Assembly (NCBI GenBank): GCA_905202605.1
Contig: CAJKSU010000023.1
Span: 1-21,981, forward strand
Direction: 5' to 3'
Source: an uncultured Eubacteriales bacterium
Lineage (GTDB): Bacteria; Bacillota; Clostridia; Oscillospirales; Oscillospiraceae
DNA: 21,981 bases
A model generated the notes under the pieces. That model saw only the letters and a program-made list of their open reading frames with translations. It did not search any database and was not told the DNA's origin. Below, one piece after another: positions 1-6,347 of the stretch. How positions within the stretch are numbered: position 1 is the first letter of the stretch; the number at the start of each line of letters is the position of its first letter. A program made the translations under genes and the position numbers.

Positions 1-728
1 ATTTGTGCAAAAACAGAACCGATGGGGTCGCGGATCACCAGATCGGCTTCCCGGTCATAGGGCGTTTCATCCCGGTTGATGAGCACCAGCTTGTTCCCGC
101 GGTAATACCGGATCAGCCCGGCGGCGGGATAGACAGTCAGCGACGTACCGCCGACGATCAGCACATCGGCGTTGGCAATGGCCTGCACGGCTCCTTCGAT
201 CACGTCCTGATCCAGCCCCTCCTCATAGAGCACTACGTCGGGCTTGATGATGCCGCCACAGTCGCAGTGGGGGACGCCGGGGACGTTCCGGATGACCCGC
301 GCACCCTCCAAACCGTCAAAGCGCTTGCCGCAGCGCACGCAGCGGTTCTGATAAATGGAGCCGTGGAGATTATAGATCACCTTGCTGCCGGCCTTTTCGT
401 GAAGCCCGTCCACGTTCTGGGTGACGATGGCCCGGAGCTTTCCCTCCTTCTCCAGCTCCGCCAGACGGAGATGGGCGGTGTTGGGCTGAATATCCTCCGG
501 GGGCATCAGCTGCTTCCGGTAGAAGTCGTAAAACTCCTCGGTGTGGGATTCATAAAAGCTGTGGGACAGCATGGTTTCCGGGGGATACTTGAACTTCATG
601 TGATACAGGCCGTCGGTGCTTCGGAAATCCTTAATGCCGGACTCGGTGGAGACGCCCGCACCGCCGAAAAATACGATGTTGTCGGAGTCGTCAATCCATT
701 GTTTCAGGGTTTTTACTGCTTCGTTCAT
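1..728 (-). CDS. Sir2-family NAD-dependent protein deacylase (3' end cut by window)
   Basis: NAD-dependent lysine deacylase (sirtuin), cytoplasmic. The reading frame starts at ATG 726-728 behind a GGGAGG ribosome binding site and is open to base 1, giving 242 residues; bacterial sirtuins are about 240-250, so only a few C-terminal residues are missing. Visible motifs: the NAD-binding GAGVSTESGIKDFRS near residues 23-37, TQNVDGLH, the catalytic His in NLHGS, a zinc knuckle with CVRC followed by a CDC pair, and the GGTSLTVYPA and LINRDETPYD segments of the Rossmann fold. The start lies inside the end of trmD (38-bp overlap), so the gene is the third member of a rimM-trmD-sir2 unit. Family assignment is secure; the acyl preference (acetyl, succinyl or other) and the protein targets cannot be told from sequence. 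Confidence 0.93.
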   Translation of the reverse strand, partial: MNEAVKTLKQWIDDSDNIVFFGGAGVSTESGIKDFRSTDGLYHMKFKYPPETMLSHSFYESHTEEFYDFYRKQLMPPEDIQPNTAHLRLAELEKEGKLRAIVTQNVDGLHEKAGSKVIYNLHGSIYQNRCVRCGKRFDGLEGARVIRNVPGVPHCDCGGIIKPDVVLYEEGLDQDVIEGAVQAIANADVLIVGGTSLTVYPAAGLIRYYRGNKLVLINRDETPYDREADLVIRDPIGSVFAQ

Positions 729-1482
729 GACAATATTCCTCCCATTCGGTTTCCAGCTCATGAATAAACTTCTTTTCCGCACGGGTCTTGTGGGGCAGGG
801 TGATGTTGGCGGCAAGATCGGGCCGGCGCTCTCTGGTGCGGAAAATGGACTGCTTCTTTCGCCAGCGATCCACCAGCTGATGGTTGCCGGACAGCAGCAC
901 CGGCGGCACCGCCATGCCGTGCCAGACCTCCGGGCGGGAATACTGGGGATATTCCAGCAGACCGTTCCAATGACTCTCGTCCTCATAGCAGACGGATTCC
1001 GACAGAACCCCCGGCACCAGACGGCAGACTGCGTCGGTGACCGTCATGGCTGCCAGCTCGCCGCCGGTGAGTACAAAATCCCCGATGGAGATCTCCTCGT
1101 CCACGCATTCGTCAATAAACCGCTGGTCGATGCCCTCGTAGTGACCGCAGACCAGAATCAGATTGTCCAGCTGAGACAGCCGCTTGGCATCCTCCTGACA
1201 AAAGGTCTTGCCGCAGGGGGACATATAAATGGTATGGGCATGCCCGCCGATCTCGTCCTGCACGGCACACCAGCAGCGATACAGGGGATCGGCCTGCATG
1301 ATGGCGCCCTGCCCGCCGCCGTAGGGGTAATCATCCACCTGATTCTGCCGATTGGTGGTATAGTCCCGAATCTGGTGGGCGTTGAGGCTGAGAATGCCCT
1401 TTTTCTGCGCCCGCCCCAGAATGCTCTCGGAGAAAATGGCGTTCATGGTGTCCGGAAACAGGGTCAGTACATCAACTCTCAT
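691..1482 (-). CDS. trmD: tRNA (guanine37-N1)-methyltransferase TrmD
   Basis: SAM-dependent enzyme that methylates G37 next to the anticodon and prevents +1 frameshifting; essential in most bacteria and active as a dimer. The 263-residue protein opens MRVDVLTLFPDTM, has the DDYPYGGGQGAIM segment, the trefoil-knot SAM site LVCGHYEGIDQR followed by EISIGDFVLTGGELAAM, and the C-terminal HWNGLLEYPQYSRP and WRKKQSIFRT elements. It is slightly longer than the usual 240-250 residues through a basic and polar tail that overlaps the sir2 start. Its own start overlaps the end of rimM by 11 bp, which indicates translational coupling. The usual neighbours rpsP upstream and rplS downstream are not here. 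Confidence 0.97.
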   Translation of the reverse strand: MRVDVLTLFPDTMNAIFSESILGRAQKKGILSLNAHQIRDYTTNRQNQVDDYPYGGGQGAIMQADPLYRCWCAVQDEIGGHAHTIYMSPCGKTFCQEDAKRLSQLDNLILVCGHYEGIDQRFIDECVDEEISIGDFVLTGGELAAMTVTDAVCRLVPGVLSESVCYEDESHWNGLLEYPQYSRPEVWHGMAVPPVLLSGNHQLVDRWRKKQSIFRTRERRPDLAANITLPHKTRAEKKFIHELETEWEEYCHERSSKNPETMD

Positions 1483-1969
1483 CGGTTGCCATACCCTCCA
1501 GAAGCCGAACCTTGATGTAGCCCTCGTCTACGTTTACGTCCTCCAGAAAATCGGACACGGCGGGGATCATATATTCCCGCTGTCCCTTGACGATGTAGAC
1601 GTCGTTGGCGGGGCCGATATAAACATCCTTTAAGGTGCCGATCTCCTGCCCATCCGCATATACGGGAAGCCCGATCAGGTCGGCGATGAACACCCGATCC
1701 TTGGCGATGGGGGCGCTGTCCCGGTCAATGCTGACGACCTTATTCTTATAGACCTGCGCGGCGGAAACGTCGTCGATGCCCTTGAGCTTGCACAGCAGCA
1801 TGTTCTTATGCACGCGGGAGGCCTCCACGGTGTGGGGCGTTCCGTCGATATAAAGGGTGTGAAAGGCCTTGAGAAAATCCGGGCCGTCGCACCAGGGCAT
1901 GATCTTCACTTCTCCGCGGATCCCGTGAGTGTTGACAATTTGACCGGCCTCCAGAAACTTGTTTTTCAT
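1472..1969 (-). CDS. rimM: 16S rRNA processing factor RimM
   Basis: Assembly factor that binds ribosomal protein S19 and helps mature the head of the 30S subunit. The 165-residue protein has the N-terminal RimM beta-barrel (AGQIVNTHGIRGEVKIMPW, then YIDGTPHTVEASRVHKNMLLCKLKGIDD) and the C-terminal PRC-barrel (DLIGLPVYADGQEIGTLKDVY and REYMIPAVSDFLEDVNVDEG). The start ATG 1967-1969 follows GAGG at a normal spacing. It is the first gene of rimM-trmD-sir2, with a clear promoter just upstream at 2007-2035. Length and motif order are ordinary for the family. Confidence 0.96.
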   Translation of the reverse strand: MKNKFLEAGQIVNTHGIRGEVKIMPWCDGPDFLKAFHTLYIDGTPHTVEASRVHKNMLLCKLKGIDDVSAAQVYKNKVVSIDRDSAPIAKDRVFIADLIGLPVYADGQEIGTLKDVYIGPANDVYIVKGQREYMIPAVSDFLEDVNVDEGYIKVRLLEGMATDES

Positions 1970-2006
1970 ATGGTTACCTCATTATATATCGTATATTGTT
2001 CTCCAC

Positions 2007-2035
2007 ATTATAGCATGCCGCGGGGGAGGGCGCAA
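2007..2035 (-). promoter_or_regulatory. Sigma-A-type promoter of rimM-trmD-sir2
   Basis: Read on the minus strand: -35 TTGCGC (2030-2035), 17-bp spacer, -10 TATAAT (2007-2012) with an upstream TG making an extended -10. Initiation would fall near 2000, about 30 nt before the rimM start. It sits in the 72-bp gap after the aldo/keto reductase stop, with the -35 only 6 bp from that stop codon. Confidence 0.8.
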
Positions 2036-2041
2036 GACGGC

Positions 2042-3160
2042 TTACGCCGTTTCAAAGGCCTCCGCAACGGTCCCCAGCAGTTGACGGATGGGCAGATGCT
2101 GGGGACAGATCTGTTCACATTTGCCGCAGCGGATGCAGTCCGACGCCTTGCCGCCCTGGGCGGTGTGGATGCCGTAATAATACTGGCTGCTCCAGTCCTC
2201 GTATTTTTTCTTAGCGTTCATGCAGGCAAACAGGTCGGGAATGGCGATTTTTTGGGGACATCCTGCGGTGCAGTACCGGCAGGCGGTGCAGGAGATCAGG
2301 TTTTCCGCCCGGATCAGCTCGGCGGTCTGCGCCACGGCCTTCAGTTCCCAGAGGCTCAGAGGGCAAAAATCCCGCATAACGTGGAGATTGTCCTCCATCT
2401 GCGCCATGTTGCTCATGCCGGAGAGCACCATCACAACGCCGGGGAAACCGGCGGCAAAGCGAAGGGCGTAGCTGGCGGGGCTGCCGCCGCCCAGATCGGC
2501 AAAGGGCTGCTGAGCCGTCTTAGGGAGATTGGCAAGATGTCCGCCCTTGACCGGCTCCATCACCAGCACCGGCTTCCCGAATTTCCGACAGACCTCATAG
2601 CATCTGCGGCTCTGAACCGCTGGGTCCTCAAAGTCCAGATAGTTCAGCTGGAGCTGCACCACCTCGATTTGGGGATATGCCGTCAGAATCTGCTCCAAAA
2701 CCTCGGCGGTATCGTGGAAGGAGATGCCGAAATGGCGGATTTTTCCCTGCTCCTTGAGCTGCAAAACGGTTTCATAGCAGCTAAGGCGCTGGAACTTCTC
2801 AAATACCTGAGCGCACTGGGAGTGCATCAGGTACAGGTCAAAATACTCCACGCCGCAGGCGGTCAGCTGGCTTTCAAAGAAGGGCAGTACATCCTCTTTC
2901 TTATTTAAGAAGCTTCCGCTGAGCTTGTCCACCAGAAAATACTGATCTCTGGGATAGCGGCTGGTGAGACAGTCCCGCAGGGCAAGCTCACTTTTGCCCT
3001 CCAGATAGCCATGGGCGGTGTCAAAATAGTGAAATCCGGCGGCAAGATAGGCGTCGATCATCCGGGAGAATTCCACGTTGTCTACGCTGCCGCCCTGCAT
3101 GGGAAGGCGCATGCAGCCAAAGCCGAGCTTGCCGCGAAGCTCCTGTGTGATATCGTTCAT
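2042..3160 (-). CDS. Aldo/keto reductase with C-terminal 2x[4Fe-4S] ferredoxin domain
   Basis: NAD(P)H-dependent oxidoreductase of the aldo/keto reductase superfamily joined to a bacterial ferredoxin tail; cytoplasmic, substrate unknown. The 372-residue protein starts at ATG 3158-3160 behind GAGGG; an in-frame ATG upstream at 3209-3211 falls in the -10 element and is not used. The N-terminal TIM barrel begins GKLGFGCMRLPM and holds the expected catalytic residues: Asp and Tyr in FDTAHGYLEGKSE, Lys in FLVDKL, His in LYLMHSQ. Residues 291-302 (CTACRYCTAGCP) and 342-353 (CIRCGKCEQICP) are two CxxCxxCxxxCP clusters. The family is common in anaerobes, where the clusters may pass electrons to or from a partner; that role is inferred. 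It has its own promoter and a tetR terminator upstream. Confidence 0.94.
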   Translation of the reverse strand: MNDITQELRGKLGFGCMRLPMQGGSVDNVEFSRMIDAYLAAGFHYFDTAHGYLEGKSELALRDCLTSRYPRDQYFLVDKLSGSFLNKKEDVLPFFESQLTACGVEYFDLYLMHSQCAQVFEKFQRLSCYETVLQLKEQGKIRHFGISFHDTAEVLEQILTAYPQIEVVQLQLNYLDFEDPAVQSRRCYEVCRKFGKPVLVMEPVKGGHLANLPKTAQQPFADLGGGSPASYALRFAAGFPGVVMVLSGMSNMAQMEDNLHVMRDFCPLSLWELKAVAQTAELIRAENLISCTACRYCTAGCPQKIAIPDLFACMNAKKKYEDWSSQYYYGIHTAQGGKASDCIRCGKCEQICPQHLPIRQLLGTVAEAFETA

Positions 3161-3210
3161 ATGAGATCCCTCGCAATATATCTGTAATGCAGATGTGGTT
3201 TCTGACAGCA

Positions 3211-3239
3211 ATTATAGCACGATTTCATGAAGATGTACA
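3211..3239 (-). promoter_or_regulatory. Probable promoter of the aldo/keto reductase gene
   Basis: Minus strand: extended -10 TGCTATAAT (TATAAT at 3211-3216), 17-bp spacer and a weak -35 TGTACA (3234-3239, 4 of 6 consensus). The leader would be about 45 nt to the ATG at 3160. Confidence 0.65.
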
Positions 3240-3243
3240 CGCA

Positions 3244-3278
3244 CAATAAAAGAGCCTGCCGCAGGGCGCGGCAGACTC
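3244..3278 (-). terminator. Intrinsic terminator of tetR
   Basis: Read on the minus strand, an 11-bp stem (arms 3268-3278 and 3252-3262, one G-T pair) with a 5-nt loop is followed by TTTTATTG. It begins 16 bp after the tetR stop codon and separates tetR from the aldo/keto reductase promoter. Confidence 0.92.
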
Positions 3279-3293
3279 GATGATTTATGCTTT

Positions 3294-4025
3294 CTAGGAG
3301 AAGGCGGCTTCTGATTCATTTGGGGCATCGGCGGCGGGAGCTGTGGCTTCTGGGGTATCCGAATTTTCCGGAGCAGGAGCTTCGGCACTTTCCATAGATG
3401 CAGACCCTTCGTCCACGTCGGGAACAAACTGCCGAACAATGGAACGGACGGTTTCAAAGAGATGGGGCTTGAGCTGCTCCAGCGTACACGGCTCCTGATA
3501 CAAAATCGCGCTGTAGCAGGTGGCGCCGGCCATTTCCACGATCATATAGAGCATGATCTCCAGATGATCCTCCGGAATGCCGCTGTCCTTGGCGGTGAGC
3601 TTAAACAGCTTCATGAGATCAAAATCGTCCGTCTCGGTAAGGGGACGCATGGCCTCCTGCTTCAGCATGCCCCAGCTGAGATTTTTGGAGATCAGGTTGA
3701 TGAGATCCGGGCGGGCGGCAAGCTGATCCAGCACATGCCCCACAAAGAACACGACCTTATCCTCCAGCAGCGGAAGCTTGGCCTCCTGCTCGTTGGTTGC
3801 CTCATAGGCGCTGCGGAGCACCTTGGTGGACTGATAGACAACAAGCTTGTTGCGGATGTCGAATTTGTCCTTAAAATAGAGATAAAAGGTGCCCTTTGCC
3901 ACGCCGGAGGATTCCACGATATCGGAGATCGAGGTTTTTGCCAGCCCCTTGTCCGTAAACAGCTGGAATGCGGAATCCAGCATGGAGGTGAGCTTTAATT
4001 TTTTATTGTCGTCTACCTTGCCCAT
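3294..4025 (-). CDS. TetR/AcrR-family transcriptional repressor
   Basis: Dimeric DNA-binding repressor, 243 residues, predicted to control the divergent MMPL exporter. The N-terminal helix-turn-helix domain (about residues 8-55) reads TSMLDSAFQLFTDKGLAKTS, then ISDIVESSGVAKGTFYLYFKDK, the classic family signature. The rest of the core is a helical ligand/dimer domain. The last 40 or so residues, after VRQFVPD, form an Ala/Pro/Glu/Ser-rich acidic tail not usual in the family. The start is ATG 4023-4025 with GGGAG 12 bases before it, a long spacing. The frame continues open far upstream, but the next ATG (4086-4088) overlaps the tetR -10 element and cannot start translation. The ligand is unknown. 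The two palindromes at 4134-4171 are the likely operator. Confidence 0.93.
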   Translation of the reverse strand: MGKVDDNKKLKLTSMLDSAFQLFTDKGLAKTSISDIVESSGVAKGTFYLYFKDKFDIRNKLVVYQSTKVLRSAYEATNEQEAKLPLLEDKVVFFVGHVLDQLAARPDLINLISKNLSWGMLKQEAMRPLTETDDFDLMKLFKLTAKDSGIPEDHLEIMLYMIVEMAGATCYSAILYQEPCTLEQLKPHLFETVRSIVRQFVPDVDEGSASMESAEAPAPENSDTPEATAPAADAPNESEAAFS

Positions 4026-4086
4026 TACAATGTTCAACTCCCGGAAAATGTTAGATAACGCCGATTTGCTTGCCCCGTTTGAGTCC

Positions 4087-4115
4087 ATTATAACGGATTT
4101 CGGCAAATGATGCAA
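4087..4115 (-). promoter_or_regulatory. Promoter of tetR
   Basis: Minus strand: -35 TTGCAT (4110-4115), 17-bp spacer, perfect -10 TATAAT (4087-4092). Initiation near 4080 gives a leader of about 55 nt. The operator pair begins 19 bp upstream of this -35, so autoregulation would be weaker than repression of mmpL, or would act by looping or steric means; that part is inference. Confidence 0.8.
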
Positions 4116-4133
4116 TAACTTCACGAAATAAAT

Positions 4134-4171
4134 ATGACCATTCGTCATTTTTAAGATTGACGAATGGTCAT
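4134..4171. promoter_or_regulatory. Double TGAC-N5-GTCA operator between tetR and mmpL
   Basis: Two short palindromes, TGACCATTCGTCA (4135-4147) and TGACGAATGGTCA (4158-4170), are exact reverse complements of one another. Each is itself a TGAC-N5-GTCA dyad. The whole forms a 14-bp inverted repeat with a 10-bp gap, centres 23 bp apart (about two helical turns). The right copy overlaps the -35 of the mmpL promoter. This is what a TetR-family site bound by two dimers on one DNA face looks like. Binding by the adjacent repressor is inferred from position and symmetry. Confidence 0.82.
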
Positions 4172-4185
4172 TTTTGTTGTACAAT
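4157..4185 (+). promoter_or_regulatory. Promoter of the mmpL-heptad protein operon
   Basis: -35 TTGACG (4157-4162), 17-bp spacer, -10 TACAAT (4180-4185). The -35 and most of the spacer's first half lie inside the right operator copy (4158-4170), so a bound repressor would block RNA polymerase directly. Confidence 0.82.
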
Positions 4186-4238
4186 GCCTTACGAAAAAAG
4201 AAATGACCCGAAGTCAGTTTTGAGGAGGCTACGAATTC

Positions 4239-6347
4239 ATGGTCAGATTTGGACGGTTTATTGCAAAGCACCGCGCTCTGGTTTTGATTATTGCGGTGCT
4301 GCTGCTGATCCCATCCATACTCGGATATGCGGCAACCAGAGTCAACTATGATATCCTGACTTATCTTCCGGATAACATTGATACAATGGTTGGTCAGCAG
4401 ATCCTGCAGGATGAGTTCGGCAAAGGCGGATATTCCATGGTGGTCGTGCAGGGCATGGACGACAAGGATATCGCAAAAATGCAGGAGGAATTCTCTCAGG
4501 TGGACGGCGTTGCCGACGTGCTGTGCTATGACAGCATCGCCAGCGTATCGGTTCCCAAGGAGATCCTTCCGGATAACCTGCTGGATAAGTTCAACGCAGG
4601 GGACAGCACCCTGATGCTGGTGTTCTTCTCCGGCGGCACCTCCAGTGACGAAACGCTGGATGCGCTGGCGCAGCTCAAGCAGATCGCCGGCAAGCGGGCG
4701 CTGATCGGCGGCATGACCGCAACGATCTCCGATACCCGTGATCTGACCGAGCAGGAAGAACCGATTTACGTACTGATCGCAGTGCTGCTGTCCTGTGTGG
4801 TGCTGGCGATCACGATGGATTCCCTGATGCTGCCGGTGCTGTTTATCGCAAGTATCGGTATGGCGATTCTGTATAACCTGGGCACCAACATATTTGCCGG
4901 TGAAATTTCTTACATTACCATGGCGCTGGCGGCGGTATTGCAGCTGGGCGTTACAATGGACTACTCGATTTTCCTGTGGCACAGCTTCTCAGAGAATCTC
5001 CAGTATTACGACACCAAGGAAGAGGCCATGGCCCACGCCATTGCGGCAACCTTCTCGTCTGTGCTGGGCAGCTCCATGACCACGGTGGCAGGCTTCATTG
5101 CCCTGTGCTTCATGAGCTTTACGCTGGGGCTGGATCTGGGCATTGTCATGGCGAAGGGCGTTGTATTCGGCGTCATCAGCTGCGTAACGATCCTGCCCGC
5201 ACTGATTCTGGTATTCTACAAGGCCATTAAGAAGACCACCCATCGTTCTATCCTTCCGGATGTGGGGCGGCTCTCCGGCGGCATCATGAAGCACTATAAG
5301 GTGTTCATGATCCTGTTCCTGATCCTGCTGGTTCCCGCCATTTACGGCTATAACCACACCAGCGTCTACTACAATCTGGACTCCACGCTCCCGGAGGAGC
5401 TGGACAGCTCTCAGGCCAATAAGGCTCTGCGGGAGGACTTCAAAATGGGCGCGCTGCATCTGCTGCTGCTGGACAGCGACACATCCTCCACGGATATCCG
5501 GAAGATGTCCAAGGAGATGGAGCAGGTGGACGGCGTCAGCTATGTGCTGGGCATGAATTCCCTGACCGGCAGCCTGATTCCGGATGAGTTTATTCCCAAG
5601 AGCATCAGCTCCATGCTGGAGAGCGACAACTACAAGCTTATGATGATCGGTTCGGAATACGCTACCGCCAGCCCGGAGGTCAACAATCAGATCACCGAGC
5701 TGCAGGCCATCTGCAAAAAGTATGATGACGGCTCCATGCTCATCGGCGAGGCGCCCTGCACCAAGGATCTGATCACCATCACCGACCATGACTTTGCAGT
5801 GGTCAACTCCGTATCCATCGGTCTGGTATTCATCATCATCGCCATTGTCCTGCGCTCCTTCATCCTGCCGATCCTGCTGGTGGCAGTGATCGAGTTTGCA
5901 ATCTTCGTGAACATGGGCATCCCCGGCTTTACCGGAACCGAGCTTCCGTTTATTGCATCCATCGTCATCGGCACCATTCAGCTGGGCGCAACGGTAGACT
6001 ACGCGATCCTGATGACCAACCGTTATCTCCATGAGCGCACCATGGGCAAGAACAAAAAGGATGCGGTGGAAACGGCGCTGCACACCTGCGCCACCTCAAT
6101 TATGGTTTCCGCCCTGAGCTTCTTCGCGGCAACCTTCGGCGTCGGCGTATATTCCGATGTGGCGCTGATCGGCAGCCTGTGCTCGCTGATGGCGCGCGGC
6201 GCAATCATTAGTATGGTTACGGTACTTCTGGTACTGCCCGCCGTACTTTACATCTTCGATAAATTGATTATTGCAACGACCTTCGGTGCAAAGAAAGCGA
6301 TCCGTATGCACACCGAGGGCAATTCCGAACAGGAGGTATCGTTATGA
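4239..6347 (+). CDS. MMPL/RND-family membrane transporter
   Basis: Proton-driven exporter of the MMPL branch of the RND superfamily, in the cytoplasmic membrane; substrates of relatives are lipids, lipopeptides or amphiphilic drugs. The 702-residue protein shows two homologous halves: a first TM (about residues 14-32), an external domain, then a block of five TMs, repeated from about residue 350. Both halves carry the Asp-Tyr pair used for proton relay in MmpL proteins: D241-Y242 in GVTMDYSIFL and D587-Y588 in GATVDYAILM. The start ATG is preceded by GAGGAGG (4222-4228). Its stop overlaps the next start by 4 bp (ATGA), so both are coupled. At about 700 residues it belongs to the shorter YdfJ-like class. 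Control by the divergent TetR protein is inferred from the operator; the cargo is unknown. Confidence 0.93.
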   Translation: MVRFGRFIAKHRALVLIIAVLLLIPSILGYAATRVNYDILTYLPDNIDTMVGQQILQDEFGKGGYSMVVVQGMDDKDIAKMQEEFSQVDGVADVLCYDSIASVSVPKEILPDNLLDKFNAGDSTLMLVFFSGGTSSDETLDALAQLKQIAGKRALIGGMTATISDTRDLTEQEEPIYVLIAVLLSCVVLAITMDSLMLPVLFIASIGMAILYNLGTNIFAGEISYITMALAAVLQLGVTMDYSIFLWHSFSENLQYYDTKEEAMAHAIAATFSSVLGSSMTTVAGFIALCFMSFTLGLDLGIVMAKGVVFGVISCVTILPALILVFYKAIKKTTHRSILPDVGRLSGGIMKHYKVFMILFLILLVPAIYGYNHTSVYYNLDSTLPEELDSSQANKALREDFKMGALHLLLLDSDTSSTDIRKMSKEMEQVDGVSYVLGMNSLTGSLIPDEFIPKSISSMLESDNYKLMMIGSEYATASPEVNNQITELQAICKKYDDGSMLIGEAPCTKDLITITDHDFAVVNSVSIGLVFIIIAIVLRSFILPILLVAVIEFAIFVNMGIPGFTGTELPFIASIVIGTIQLGATVDYAILMTNRYLHERTMGKNKKDAVETALHTCATSIMVSALSFFAATFGVGVYSDVALIGSLCSLMARGAIISMVTVLLVLPAVLYIFDKLIIATTFGAKKAIRMHTEGNSEQEVSL

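Noticed and set aside
616..2908. Long plus-strand open frames over trmD, rimM and the aldo/keto reductase
   Set aside because: They are antisense to clearly recognisable genes and encode no recognisable domain.
4025..4982. Possible N-terminal extension of the TetR protein to 562 residues
   Set aside because: The extra part crosses the tetR promoter and operator and runs antisense through mmpL. The ATG at 4086-4088 is inside the -10 element.
4989..6083. 364-codon minus-strand frame within mmpL
   Set aside because: Product is His/Gln/Asp/Gly-rich with no domain, opposite a well-supported membrane protein.
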